Positions 53,757 through 62,673 of a stretch of DNA of 64,000 nucleotides are shown piece after piece. The notes under the pieces were generated by a model that saw only the letters and a list, made by a program, of their open reading frames with translations, did no database searches and was not told where the DNA came from. The DNA is taken from positions 7,072 through 71,071 of the forward strand of contig DATHUR010000127.1 of NCBI GenBank assembly GCA_035462025.1. The letters are read 5' to 3'. Made by a program: the position numbers and the translations under genes. Within the stretch, counting starts at the first letter, position 1, and each line of letters opens with the position of its first letter. Origin of the DNA: Egicoccus sp035462025 (GTDB lineage: Bacteria; Actinomycetota; Nitriliruptoria; Nitriliruptorales; Nitriliruptoraceae).

Positions 53757-54871
53757 CCCGGCCCACCCACCGGCAGCTTCGGTTCCTCACCACCCTGGTT
53801 GCGGTCGCGGCGCGCCAGTCGGCGTTCGAGCACCTGCAACGGCGTGTCGGTCGGCGCCGACACGGCGTCGCGGCTGACGCGGTGACGGAACACCCAGTAC
53901 GTCCACGCCTGGTAGGCGAGGACCAGCGGCAGGAACAGCAGCGTCGCCCACGACATCAGCGTCAAGGTCAGGTCGCTGGCCTTGCTGTTGGCGATCGTGA
54001 GCGAGAAGGCCGGGTCGAGGCTCGAGACCAGCACGCGCGGATAGAGGTTGAGGAACAACGTGAGCGTGACCAGGGCGATCAACGAACTGGTGGCCACGAA
54101 CGCCCACCCGGGCTTGCGTTCGATGACGAACACCCAGGCCGCGAGCCCGGCGCCCATCGCCGCGATCGGGATGATGCCGGGCACGACACCGGTGTCGCCG
54201 GCGCCGAGCGCGTTGGCGTAGGTCCACAGCAGGAACCCGATCGTGCCGATCGCGACCGTGCCGGCGAACCACCCGGCCGCCCGCTGGGCGCGTTCCGCCA
54301 ACTCGCCCTCGGTCTTGAGGGCCAGGTACGCGGCGCCGTGGAGGAGGAACGCCGTCACGGACACGATGCCGCCCAGCAGCGCGTACGGCGAGAGCAGGTC
54401 GAAGAACCCGCCGACGTAGTTGCCGGTGCCGTCGATCGCGATGCCGCGCACGATGTTGGCGAACGCGACCCCCCACAGCACGGCCGGGACGAGGCTGCCC
54501 CAGAAGATGGCCTGGTCCCACCACCACCGCCAGCGGGCCTCGTCACGCTTGCCGCGGAACTCGAAGGCGACCCCGCGCACGATCAGTGCCAGCAGGATGA
54601 GCAGCAGGGGCAGATAGAACGAACTGAACAGGGTCGCGTACCAGGCCGGGAAGGCCGCGAACGTCGCGCCGCCGGCCGTCAGCAGCCACACCTCGTTGCC
54701 GTCCCACACGGGTCCGATCGTGTTGATCATCACCCGGCGGTCGACGTCGTCGTGCGCCAGCACGCGGCTGAGCATGCCGACCCCGAAGTCGAACCCCTCC
54801 AGGACGAAGTAACCGATCCACAGCACCGCGATCAGGGCAAACCACAGGGTCTCGAGGTTCCACCAGTCCAT
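53753..54871 (-). CDS. cydB: Cytochrome bd oxidase subunit II
   Basis: A 372-residue membrane protein with about nine helices. It starts MDWWNLETLWFALIAVLWIG and carries FVLEGFDFGVGML, WDGNEVWLL and GWAFVATSSLIA, all CydB hallmarks. ATG at 54871 follows GAGGGG by eight bases; a GTG three codons earlier has too little spacing. It lies 13 bases after cydA and overlaps cydDC, so the operon is cydA-cydB-cydDC. The C-terminal cytoplasmic tail is basic, then Gly/Pro-rich. Confidence 0.95.
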   Translation of the reverse strand: MDWWNLETLWFALIAVLWIGYFVLEGFDFGVGMLSRVLAHDDVDRRVMINTIGPVWDGNEVWLLTAGGATFAAFPAWYATLFSSFYLPLLLILLALIVRGVAFEFRGKRDEARWRWWWDQAIFWGSLVPAVLWGVAFANIVRGIAIDGTGNYVGGFFDLLSPYALLGGIVSVTAFLLHGAAYLALKTEGELAERAQRAAGWFAGTVAIGTIGFLLWTYANALGAGDTGVVPGIIPIAAMGAGLAAWVFVIERKPGWAFVATSSLIALVTLTLFLNLYPRVLVSSLDPAFSLTIANSKASDLTLTLMSWATLLFLPLVLAYQAWTYWVFRHRVSRDAVSAPTDTPLQVLERRLARRDRNQGGEEPKLPVGGPG

Positions 54872-54884
54872 CGTCGTCACCCCT

Positions 54885-56360
54885 CTAGTACGCGCCCAGC
54901 GGCGCGAAGGTGCGGTGGTCGTCGTCGAGGTCCTCGTCGACCAGTGGTGGCGGACCGGTGCGGATCTGGCGCCGCAGCAGTCCGAGGGTGACGACCAGGA
55001 GCACCCCGTACACGACCGTGAAGGACAGCAGGCTGGTCAGCACGTAGCTGCTGCTGACGGCGGGCGAGACGCCGTCGGCGGTGTGCATCACCCCGAAGAC
55101 GACCCAGGGCTGGCGTCCCATCTCGGTCATGAGCCAGCCGGTGGTGTTCGCCAGGATCGGCAGCCCGATCGCCAGCGGCAGGGCGCGCAGCCACCACCGG
55201 GTCCAGCGGGCGTCGGGGTCGGCGATACGCCCCTTCAGCGAGAACAGCAGGCCCAGCGCGGCCAGCCCGATCATCAGCATGCCGGCGCCGACCATCAGGC
55301 GGAACGACCAGTACGTGACCCCGATGTTGGGCCGGTAGTCGCCCGGTCCGTAGGTCTGTTCGTACTCGGCCTGCAGGTCGTTGATGCCCTCGACGGTGCC
55401 GTCGAGGCTGTTGGTGGCCAGCAGCGACAGCGCCCCGGGAATCTGGATGTTGAAGCGGTTGCGGCCCTGCTCGATGTCGCCCACGGCGAACAGCGACCAG
55501 CCGGCCGACGACTCGGTGTCCCACAGGGCCTCCGCGGCAGCCATCTTCATCGGCTGCTGGCGCGTCATGAGCTGCGACTGGGCGTGGCCGACGAAAGCGA
55601 CGCCGAGCGAACTGATCAGCGCGATCGTCACCGCGACCCGCGCCGAGGACGCGAACACGTCGGTGTCCCGCTTCCGCAGCAGGTAGTAGGCCGAGACGCC
55701 GAGGACGAGGAACGCACCGGTGGCCCAGGCCGCCAGGATCGTGTGCGGGAACTGGGTCATCAGGTGCGGGTTGGTCAGGACCGCCACGAAGTCGGTCAGC
55801 CTGGCCTGCCCCGTCACCGGGTCGATCTCGTAGCCGACCGGCCAGTGCATCCACGAGTTGGCGGCGAGGATGAAGAAGGCCGAGACGTGGGTGCCGAGCA
55901 CCACCAGCCAGATCGAGGCGAGGTGCAAACGGGGCGGCAGCCGGTCCCAGCCGAAGATCCACAGGCCGAGGAACGTCGACTCGAGGAAGAAGGCGAGCAG
56001 CGCCTCGAGGGCCAGTGGTGCGCCGAAGATGTCGCCGACGAAGCGGGAGTAATCGGACCAGTTCATGCCGAACTGGAACTCCTGCACGATCCCGGTGACC
56101 AGCCCCATCGCGAAGATGATCAGGAACACCTTGCCCCAGAACTTCGCCAGACGGCGGTAGCGCTCGGCGCCGGTGCGCACGTACTGGGTGTGGAAGATCG
56201 CGACGAGAGGTGCGAGGCCGATCGTCATCGGCACGAAGAAGAAGTGGTAGATGGTCGTGCTGCCGAACTGCAGGCGGGCGAGGTCGAGGGCGTCCAAGGC
56301 GGCGGCTTTCAGACGTCGCCGACGCGCCAGGCGGGAGCGCACGCCGGCGAAGATGGGCAC
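54885..56360 (-). CDS. cydA: Cytochrome bd oxidase subunit I
   Basis: Carries haems b558, b595 and d, and reduces oxygen with quinol. The 491-residue protein has LDLARLQFGSTTIYHFFFVP, IFHTQYVRTG, LLAFFLESTFLGLWIFGWDR, a GHAQSQLMTRQQPMKMAAAE Q-loop entry and NTTGWLMTEMGRQPWVV. The Q-loop is of the short type. GTG at 56360 is given, but homologous proteins start at LDALDLARLQFG, so TTG at 56297 is a fair alternative; no ribosome site decides it. No regulator is adjacent; the TAGGCT ahead of the CoA-transferase gene points the other way. Confidence 0.93.
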   Translation of the reverse strand: MPIFAGVRSRLARRRRLKAAALDALDLARLQFGSTTIYHFFFVPMTIGLAPLVAIFHTQYVRTGAERYRRLAKFWGKVFLIIFAMGLVTGIVQEFQFGMNWSDYSRFVGDIFGAPLALEALLAFFLESTFLGLWIFGWDRLPPRLHLASIWLVVLGTHVSAFFILAANSWMHWPVGYEIDPVTGQARLTDFVAVLTNPHLMTQFPHTILAAWATGAFLVLGVSAYYLLRKRDTDVFASSARVAVTIALISSLGVAFVGHAQSQLMTRQQPMKMAAAEALWDTESSAGWSLFAVGDIEQGRNRFNIQIPGALSLLATNSLDGTVEGINDLQAEYEQTYGPGDYRPNIGVTYWSFRLMVGAGMLMIGLAALGLLFSLKGRIADPDARWTRWWLRALPLAIGLPILANTTGWLMTEMGRQPWVVFGVMHTADGVSPAVSSSYVLTSLLSFTVVYGVLLVVTLGLLRRQIRTGPPPLVDEDLDDDHRTFAPLGAY

Positions 56361-56539
56361 CCCGAGCCTGCGGCGCGCTGACCGACGGAACCAGGGTCGG
56401 TCGGCGGGTCGCGCGGGACCTTCGGCCCGCCCGGACGCACGACCCGCCGACGGCTGGTCGCGGTGGACGCTGCGGCTGCCGGTGCAGGTGCTGCCACTAG
56501 GCTCGGCGTGCCGACGACCGCCCGACGAAGGAACCTCGT

Positions 56540-57700
56540 GTGACCGCGAACGCGAGCGGGGCGGGACCGCTGTCGGGCATCCGGGTCATCGATCTGACGC
56601 GTGCGCTGTCTGGCCCGTACGCCTCACTGATGCTGGCTGATGCGGGCGCCGAGGTGATCAAGATCGAGCGGCCGGGCACCGGCGATGACACCCGCGGCTG
56701 GGGGCCGCCGTTCGTCGGCCCGGACCAGTCGGAGTCGGCGTACTTCCTGTCGGTCAACCGATCCAAGAAGTCGGTCGTGCTCGACCTCAAGGACGAGGAC
56801 GACGTCGCCAGGCTGCGCCGTCTGATCGTCGACGCCGACGTGCTGGTCGAGAACTTCCGGCCGGGCGTGATGGACCGCCTTGGGCTCGGGGCATCGGACC
56901 TCGAGGTGCTCAACGAACGGCTCGTCGTGCTGTCGATCACCGGGTTCGGCGAGGGCGGTCCCGACGGCCAGCGGTCCGGGTTCGACCAGATCATCCAGGG
57001 CGAGGCGGGACTGATGGGCATCACCGGCCCGGTCGGCGGCCCGCCGACCCGCTTCGGTGTCCCGATCACCGACATCCTGTCGGGCATGTTCGGCGCCTAC
57101 GGGGTGGTCGCGGCGCTGCACGAGCGGGAGCGGACCGGCAAGGGCCAACGCGTGACGACCTCGCTGCTGGCGTCCGCGGTCGCGGTCCACGCCTACCAGG
57201 GCACCCGATGGACGCTGGCGGGCGAGATCCCCGAGCCCGGCGGCAACCGGCATCCCACGATCGCGCCCTACGGGGCATTCACCTGTTCCGACGGCTGGGT
57301 CAACGTCGCGGTCGGGTCCGAGGGCCTGTGGCAGCGGTTCGCGCCGCTGGTCGGCTTCGACGTGGACGATCCGCGCTACGCCACGAACCGCGACCGGGTC
57401 ACGAACTGGGACGAACTCGAGGCCGAGATCAACGCCGCGCTCGTCGGGGACACCGTCGACACCTGGATGACGCGCTTCAACGAGGCCGGTGTCCCGGCCG
57501 GCCGTATCCGCACCATGGACCAGGTCTACGCGTGGGAGCAGCTCACCCACCTCGGCCTGGTCGACCACGTCCACCACGCGACGGCCGGCGACCTCGCCCT
57601 GCCCGGCGCGCCGGTGGCCTGGTCGCGCTCGGGCCGCCGACCCGCCGAGCCGCCACCCCGTCTCGGCGAACACACCGACGAGGTCCTCGGCGACGCCTGA
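56540..57700 (+). CDS. CaiB/BaiF family (class III) CoA-transferase
   Basis: Transfers CoA between organic acids. The 386-residue protein starts with GIRVIDLTRALSGPYASLML, then GAEVIKIERPGTGDDTRGW, VENFRPGVMDRLGLG and the catalytic aspartate D178 in GVPITDILSGMFGAYG. The C-terminus GEHTDEVL is typical. Substrate acids are not recognised. GTG at 56540 follows GAAGGAA; a TAGGCT hexamer is at 56498. It stands alone between cydA and the small exported protein. Confidence 0.93.
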   Translation: MTANASGAGPLSGIRVIDLTRALSGPYASLMLADAGAEVIKIERPGTGDDTRGWGPPFVGPDQSESAYFLSVNRSKKSVVLDLKDEDDVARLRRLIVDADVLVENFRPGVMDRLGLGASDLEVLNERLVVLSITGFGEGGPDGQRSGFDQIIQGEAGLMGITGPVGGPPTRFGVPITDILSGMFGAYGVVAALHERERTGKGQRVTTSLLASAVAVHAYQGTRWTLAGEIPEPGGNRHPTIAPYGAFTCSDGWVNVAVGSEGLWQRFAPLVGFDVDDPRYATNRDRVTNWDELEAEINAALVGDTVDTWMTRFNEAGVPAGRIRTMDQVYAWEQLTHLGLVDHVHHATAGDLALPGAPVAWSRSGRRPAEPPPRLGEHTDEVLGDA

Positions 57701-57764
57701 GGAACATCCACCGCGGAACCACCTCGCTGCCGGGCACGTCCCACAGGCGTGCGGAGGGGGAGCG

Positions 57765-58157
57765 GTGGAGACGAGCCAGGCCATGACCACGTCGGCCATC
57801 ATGGCTGTGCTCACCCTCATGCTGCTGGCCCTGCTGGCACTGGCGACCCGGCCGCATCCCGTCGTCGGGCACGACGTGCACTCACCGGTACTCGGGCCGC
57901 CGGTCTCCGGGTTCGCCGACCCGGCCCTCTCGGGGCGGTGTGAGGAGATGACGGTCGAACTCGCGGGCGACCATCGCGGTCCGTCCACCCCTGCCGCCGC
58001 CGTCGCGGTCTTCGTCGCCAGCGGCGAGGTGCCGGACGAGCTGACGGTCGACGACCACCGCGTGCTGTTCGAGGGTGAGCAGGTCGGAACCATCACGACG
58101 GCCGAGGCGCCGGCGGGTGGCTACGTCGTCGTGTCGAGCGAGTGGTGCCACCCTTGA
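57765..58157 (+). CDS. Small exported protein with two cysteines, unknown
   Basis: A 130-residue protein with an N-terminal hydrophobic helix (AIMAVLTLMLLALLALATRP) that is either a signal peptide or an anchor. The extracytoplasmic part has a Cys near the start (GRCEEMTVELAG) and one at the very end (SSEWCHP), likely forming a disulfide. GTG at 57765 follows GGAGGGGG, a strong ribosome site. No family recognised. It follows the CoA-transferase gene by 64 bases. Confidence 0.6.
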   Translation: METSQAMTTSAIMAVLTLMLLALLALATRPHPVVGHDVHSPVLGPPVSGFADPALSGRCEEMTVELAGDHRGPSTPAAAVAVFVASGEVPDELTVDDHRVLFEGEQVGTITTAEAPAGGYVVVSSEWCHP

Positions 58158-58187
58158 GGGTGATCGCGAGCAGCCCGGCGGTACTGC

Positions 58188-58346
58188 TCAGATGGTCACC
58201 CACACCACGATGGCCAGTGCGGCGACGCCGACGAGCGTGAGCGTCGGGATGACGAGGCCCGCCCACCCGCGTCGCCACGGCAGTTGCCGTTCGCCCCGCA
58301 GCGTCTGGTTCTCGGCCTGGTGGATCTTCGCGTGGTCCGGATTCAT
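58188..58346 (-). CDS. Small single-pass membrane protein, unknown
   Basis: A 52-residue protein: a charged N-terminus NPDHAKIHQAENQTLRGERQ, then one membrane helix LVIPTLTLVGVAALAIVVWV near the end. ATG at 58346 is preceded by a G-run that can act as a ribosome site; the upstream extension to 58400 looks like non-coding sequence. It converges on the exported-protein gene. Function unknown. The space 58347-58537 shows no other gene. Confidence 0.5.
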   Translation of the reverse strand: MNPDHAKIHQAENQTLRGERQLPWRRGWAGLVIPTLTLVGVAALAIVVWVTI

Positions 58347-58537
58347 CGGTTCCCCCCCGGTTCCTGTCGAGCCTATGCCGGCGGTGGCTGATGCGGGCAC
58401 GGCGAAACCACCGCAGGACCTCCGCCTGCTGCGCGGCGACGGTCGCGGTGGGTTCGTCGGCGTGGTCGGTGGAGTAGCGGAGGAACGACTTCGGGCCCAG
58501 GGCCGGGTCAGAAGGGCAGGGCCGGGTCGTCGTCGGC

Positions 58538-60007
58538 TTACGGTGGGTCGCCGGGTGGATCGCCGGGCGGGTCGGTCCCGGCTGCGGGCGGGTCGGTGCC
58601 GCTACGTGCTGGGGCGGCGCCCGGTGGTCGGGTGGTGGAGATGGTCTTGACGCTGAGGTTGGTGCGCTGGTGGCGCCAGGTGCGGGTGCCGTCAGCGGTC
58701 TGCGTGCAGGTCCAGCCGTCGGCTTCCTTGGTGCGGTTGGCGGGGCGGCACAACGGGGCGGTGTTGTCGATGTCGGTCCGCCCGCCGACGTCACCGGGCC
58801 GTACCGGATGCCACGGCTGGGCGTGGTCGGTGTCGCAGGCCCGGGCGGCGGTCAGACAGCCCGGTTCGGTGCAGACGTCGTGGATCGCGAGGATCGCGTC
58901 GCGCAGCCATCCGGGTGGGAGGTTGGTGCGCCGTCCGACGCCGAGCACGGAGCCGGTGTCGTCGAGGACGACGGTGCGCAGGTCGGCGCCCCGTTCGTCG
59001 ATCAGCCGTCGGGCCGCCGCCGAGGAGAGCCGCATCCGGCCGCCGGTGAGCTTGGTCAGCAGGGCCGCCGGTGTCTGGTGGCGGTCGAGCAGGCTGTCGA
59101 GGTCGGCCCGCAACAGCAGCGACACCGGCGCCTGTCCGGGCCGGTCGCCGTCATCGGCCGCGGTGGCGTGGTCGAGCAGGTCGAACAACCGGTCCAGCCG
59201 TCGTCGACCGGCGCTGCGGGCGATCCGCCGGGCCGCGTCGGGATCGGACGTGGCACCGAACCCCTTGCGTGCGGGCTCGTCGGCCGGACCTGGGTCGGTG
59301 GCCTCGGCCAGTTGGGCGAACCGGACCGCGCCGACCTCGCCGTGGAAACGCCCGCCCGTGCCGTCCAGACGCGGCTGCAGCGCGAGGTACTCGGCCACAT
59401 CGGCATCCGGATCGTCGCCGGGATCGGGTGCGTGGTCCTCGACCAGCCAGCGGGCGAGGTCGCCCAGCGTGTCGGGGTCGGCGCCGTCGGCCCGGTCGAT
59501 CAGCGCGGCGATCCCGGCGTCGAGTTCGTCGTCGGCCACCCGCGGCAGCTTCATCACCTGGCAGACCAGGTTGCGGGCCTGGCACCACGAGATCCGGCCC
59601 TGGGAGAACCCTTCCCGCAGCGACGGCAGCCGGCGGCACACCTCGGCGGTGGTGAGCAGCATGCGCCGGTCGGTGCGTGTCCGGCGGCACACGATCGCCA
59701 GCCACTGCTCGAGCCACACCCCGGTGGTCGCCTCGACCGCCCCGGACTCCTGCAACTGGATGATCGTGTCCACAGCTGACGCGATGATCCGGTCGATCTG
59801 GTTGAGCGAGGCGAGCAGGTGACCCAGCAGCGGGACGTCGTCGAGCACCGGGTGCTCCAGCGACAGCCCGTCGCCGAACTCCTCACGCTCGCGCTCGACC
59901 CGCCGCCGAGCCACCTCGTCGCGGGCGGTCCGGTAGCGGCCGGCGTGCTCGCCGGCGACCCGCGGCGAGGCGGGGCGACGGGCATCGCGAGGGCGGTAGG
60001 AGACCAT
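58538..60007 (-). CDS. DUF222/13E12-repeat HNH endonuclease-domain protein
   Basis: A 489-residue member of the 13E12 family common in actinobacteria. The DUF222 part spans about residues 60-330 (LLTTAEVCRRLPSLREGFSQ, GRISWCQARNLVCQVMK). The C-terminal HNH nuclease has CTEPGC, then CDTDHAQPWHPVRPGDVGGR and DIDNTAPLCRPANRTKEADG, so metal and zinc ligands look intact. The tail repeats Pro-Pro-Gly-Asp. ATG at 60007 is chosen over the longer frame to 60067. These genes occur in many copies per genome and may be selfish, but no flanking repeats are seen here. Confidence 0.88.
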   Translation of the reverse strand: MVSYRPRDARRPASPRVAGEHAGRYRTARDEVARRRVEREREEFGDGLSLEHPVLDDVPLLGHLLASLNQIDRIIASAVDTIIQLQESGAVEATTGVWLEQWLAIVCRRTRTDRRMLLTTAEVCRRLPSLREGFSQGRISWCQARNLVCQVMKLPRVADDELDAGIAALIDRADGADPDTLGDLARWLVEDHAPDPGDDPDADVAEYLALQPRLDGTGGRFHGEVGAVRFAQLAEATDPGPADEPARKGFGATSDPDAARRIARSAGRRRLDRLFDLLDHATAADDGDRPGQAPVSLLLRADLDSLLDRHQTPAALLTKLTGGRMRLSSAAARRLIDERGADLRTVVLDDTGSVLGVGRRTNLPPGWLRDAILAIHDVCTEPGCLTAARACDTDHAQPWHPVRPGDVGGRTDIDNTAPLCRPANRTKEADGWTCTQTADGTRTWRHQRTNLSVKTISTTRPPGAAPARSGTDPPAAGTDPPGDPPGDPP

Positions 60008-60073
60008 GACCCCACCGTAGGCCGACGGTGTGACACGCAGCCGGGCAATCCGGAGGGCTGGGGACAACCCGCG

Positions 60074-60286
60074 TCAGATGACGCTGTTCTGGTTGTTGAG
60101 GGCCGATCCGTCGTGGTCGCCCTCGCCCTCGGTGCGCCCGCAGGCGGCGCAGGTCACGATGCTGCCGCGCGACGGGACGAACAGGTGACTGGCCCGGCGG
60201 TGCTCGGACCGATCACCCGTCCAGGCCTGTCGAAGCGCGCCGAAGACACGGCCGACGGCCGACCACCTGCTCGTCGTTCCCGACAT
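60074..60286 (-). CDS. Small hypothetical protein with one CxxC motif
   Basis: A 70-residue frame, ATG at 60286 after a G-rich stretch. It has a helical first half (WSAVGRVFGALRQAWTG), a basic middle and TCAACGRTEGEGDHDGSALN near the end. A single CxxC is not enough for a zinc ribbon unless it dimerises. It is located 66 bases upstream of the DUF222 gene on the same strand. Coding status is moderate and no family is recognised. Confidence 0.45.
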   Translation of the reverse strand: MSGTTSRWSAVGRVFGALRQAWTGDRSEHRRASHLFVPSRGSIVTCAACGRTEGEGDHDGSALNNQNSVI

Positions 60287-60331
60287 CCTCACCCCCGTGT
60301 TCGTCGGGTCCCGAGTCTGCCTGACGCAAGC

Positions 60332-60700
60332 TCAGTCGCCAAACAGGCAGAAGGGGTGTCCAGCCGGGTCGAGCATCACCCGGACGTCGTCCTGGGGCTG
60401 GAAACCGGCCTGCCGCGCGCCGGCCTCGATCGCCGCGGCCACGGCCGCCTCGAGGTCGTCCACCTCGATGTCGAGGTGGAGTTGCATCTGCTGCTCGTCG
60501 GCACCGGCGGGCCACGTCGGCGGGGTGTGCGCCTCCTCGAGTTGGAAGGACAGGCCGGCGCCGCCATCGGCGGGACGCAGGGTGACCCAGTCGGGTTCGT
60601 CCGTGCGGATGTCCCAGCCGAGCAGGCGCTGGTAGAAGCGGGCGAGGCCACGCGGGTCGGGCGTGCCGACGACGGTCGAGGTGAGTGAGAACTGCGGCAT
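60332..60700 (-). CDS. VOC/glyoxalase-like protein
   Basis: A 122-residue single VOC module: FSLTSTVVGTPDPRGLARFY, GLSFQLEEAHTPPTWP, MQLHLDIEVDDLEAA and a C-terminal MLDPAGHPFCLFGD. This matches the glyoxalase_6 subgroup whose members are mostly uncharacterised; some act in resistance to small molecules. ATG at 60700. It is divergent from the NTF2-like gene at 60813, with a TAGTGT hexamer at 60738 on the plus side. Confidence 0.85.
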   Translation of the reverse strand: MPQFSLTSTVVGTPDPRGLARFYQRLLGWDIRTDEPDWVTLRPADGGAGLSFQLEEAHTPPTWPAGADEQQMQLHLDIEVDDLEAAVAAAIEAGARQAGFQPQDDVRVMLDPAGHPFCLFGD

Positions 60701-60812
60701 GTCATCTCTTTCGGGCCGAAACCGTTGCGGGCGCGACTAGTGTCGCTCGCGATGCGGACTCGCGGCGTCCCACACGTCACCGCTACCGCACGTCGAGAGG
60801 GAGAGCGCTCGC

Positions 60813-61199
60813 ATGGACGTCGCAACCTGGGTCGAGAACTACCGCGTCGCGTGGGAGACCGCGGACGTCGACCTGGCCGCCTCGCTGTTCGTCGAGGACG
60901 GCACCTATCGCAACGACATCTTCAGCGACCCGAACGTCGGGCAGGAGGGGGTCGCTTCGTACTGGGCCGGCGTGACCTCGCACCAGTCGAACGTCGAGGT
61001 GCTCATGGGTGCGCCGTTCGTCGACGCCCACCGCGTGGCGGTCGAGTTCTGGACCAAGATGGCGGTCGACGGCAACGACGTGACGATCGCCGGCACGCTG
61101 CTGCTGATCATGGCCGAGGACGGCCGTTGCCGGTCGCTGCGCGAGAACTTCAACATCGCGGAGGGCCGCGTCGACCCGCCGCAGGAGTGGGGCACCTGA
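60813..61199 (+). CDS. NTF2/SnoaL-like protein
   Basis: A 128-residue cone-fold protein: TWVENYRVAWETADVDLAAS, LFVEDGTYRNDIF, GQEGVASYWAGVT, then strands MAVDGNDVTIAGTLLLIM and RSLRENFNIAEG. The fold is clear but no catalytic residues can be assigned with safety. ATG at 60813 follows GAGAGCGCTCGC. A hairpin follows at its stop. Confidence 0.8.
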   Translation: MDVATWVENYRVAWETADVDLAASLFVEDGTYRNDIFSDPNVGQEGVASYWAGVTSHQSNVEVLMGAPFVDAHRVAVEFWTKMAVDGNDVTIAGTLLLIMAEDGRCRSLRENFNIAEGRVDPPQEWGT

Positions 61200-61227
61200 C
61201 CGGCGACCCCCGGACGGGAACGCCGGT
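61199..61227 (+). terminator. Hairpin at the end of the NTF2-like gene
   Basis: ACCGGCG (61199-61205) and CGCCGGT (61221-61227) are perfect inverted copies around a 15-nt loop, beginning on the last base of the stop codon. No T-run follows, so termination is possible but not certain. Confidence 0.4.
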
Positions 61228-61286
61228 GGGACGTCGCAACGTGAGCGAGTAGCGTTGGCTGCCGTGCCCGAACGCCCCCGGAAAAA

Positions 61287-62036
61287 GTGAGCACTGCAGT
61301 GGCCACGCCCACCCCGCACATCAGCGCTGCGCCCGGCGACTTCGCCGAGGCGGTCCTGCTGCCCGGCGACCCGCTGCGCGCCAAGCACATCGCCGACAAC
61401 CACCTCGACGACGCCACACAGGTCAACGCGGTTCGCAACGCGTTCGCCTACACCGGCACCTACCAGGGCATGCCGGTGTCGGTGCTCGGGACCGGCATGG
61501 GCATCCCGTCGGCGTCGATCTACACGACCGAACTCGTCAATGAGTACGGCGTGAAGCGCCTGGTGCGGGTCGGCTCGTGCGGCGCCGTGCAGGACCACGT
61601 CAAGATCCGCGACGTCATCCTCGCCGTCGGCGCCTGCACCGACTCGCAGGTGAACCGGGCCCGCTACGGCGGCCTCGACTTCGCCGCCACCGCCGACTTC
61701 GACCTGCTGCGCACCGCGGCGCAGGCGGCGGAGGGTCACGGCATCGACGTCCACGCCGGCAACGTGCACAGCTCGGACCTGTTCTACGACCCGCGCGGCG
61801 GCGACTACTTCGACATGATGAACAAGATGGGCGTGCTCGCCGTCGAGATGGAGGCGGCCGGCATCTACGGCGTCGCCGCCGAGCACGGCGCGCGGGCTCT
61901 GACCATCCTCACCGTCAGCGACCACATCCGCAGCGGCGAGGCGACCACCTCCGAGGAGCGGCAGACCACCTTCGACGAGATGGTCCAGATCGCCCTCGAG
62001 GGCCTCAAGCTCGACGCCGACCGCAACCCCGCCTGA
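61287..62036 (+). CDS. deoD: Purine-nucleoside phosphorylase, DeoD type
   Basis: Splits purine nucleosides with phosphate to base and ribose-1-phosphate. The 249-residue hexameric-type enzyme has AVLLPGDPLRAKHIADN, GTGMGIPSASIYTTELV, GSCGAV, VEMEAAGIYGVAAEHGARAL and the catalytic Asp in TVSDHI. GTG at 61287 has only a weak upstream GGAAAAA; TAGCGT at 61250 may be its -10 box. It converges on the short XdhC-like gene and could feed purine bases to a hydroxylase. Confidence 0.95.
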   Translation: MSTAVATPTPHISAAPGDFAEAVLLPGDPLRAKHIADNHLDDATQVNAVRNAFAYTGTYQGMPVSVLGTGMGIPSASIYTTELVNEYGVKRLVRVGSCGAVQDHVKIRDVILAVGACTDSQVNRARYGGLDFAATADFDLLRTAAQAAEGHGIDVHAGNVHSSDLFYDPRGGDYFDMMNKMGVLAVEMEAAGIYGVAAEHGARALTILTVSDHIRSGEATTSEERQTTFDEMVQIALEGLKLDADRNPA

Positions 62037-62054
62037 ACCCGGCTCGGGCGGACC

Positions 62055-62591
62055 TCAGCGGTCGCGGCGGTCGTAGAAGCCGCCGTCGCGGCCGTTGCGC
62101 TGGGCGAGCAGGCCGGCCAGCGTCGACAGGGCGATCTCGGCCGGCTGCTTCGAGCCGATGTCGAGGCCGATCGGACGCCGAACGGTCTCGATGAGGTCCG
62201 CCTCGACGCCTTCGGCGGCCAGCGCCTCGCGGTGCGGGCCGGTGTGCCGTGGCGAGCCCATGATCCCGATCCAGCGGGGGCGGCCACGCACCAGCGGCGC
62301 CATCATCGCACCGATGTCGTCGCGGTGGTGGTCGGTCACGACCACGTCCGCACCGGCCACGTCGGCGTTCGTCGGGTCGTCGAGCACCGCGTCGACCACC
62401 GCCCGGTGCTCATCGGTCACCCGCGAGGCATCGGGCTCGAGCAGCACCGTCGAGTAGCCCAGCTCCCGTCCCCAGGCGAGCAGGTGGGACGCGACCTCGT
62501 TGGCGTAGACCGCGACCAGCACCCTGGTGTCGGTCGGGTCGGGCGCGGCCTCGCCGTGGGCGACGTCACAGGCGGGATCGTGTTCGCTCAT
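62055..62591 (-). CDS. XdhC-like protein, C-terminal Rossmann domain only
   Basis: XdhC/CoxI proteins load sulfurated molybdenum cofactor into molybdenum hydroxylases. This 178-residue version has the C-terminal Rossmann part: VLVAVYANEVASHLLAWG, DVVVTDHHRDDIGAM, WIGIMGSPRHTGPHREAL and the family end RRPIGLDIGSKQPAEIALS. The usual N-terminal XdhC_CoxI domain is absent. ATG at 62591. It is divergent from CoxD at 62674, which suggests a maturation set for a molybdenum enzyme, perhaps the one at 40404. Confidence 0.82.
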   Translation of the reverse strand: MSEHDPACDVAHGEAAPDPTDTRVLVAVYANEVASHLLAWGRELGYSTVLLEPDASRVTDEHRAVVDAVLDDPTNADVAGADVVVTDHHRDDIGAMMAPLVRGRPRWIGIMGSPRHTGPHREALAAEGVEADLIETVRRPIGLDIGSKQPAEIALSTLAGLLAQRNGRDGGFYDRRDR

Positions 62592-62673
62592 CCGGAGACT
62601 CCCGGCGCCGGTGGCTGCGGACGGCGCCCAAGCCGACGATACTGCGCGTTCGCCGAATCGACGGAGTGATTGC

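Noticed and set aside
58538..60007. Intact mobile intron or insertion element around the DUF222/HNH gene
   Set aside because: No inverted repeats, target duplication or interrupted gene is visible around it.
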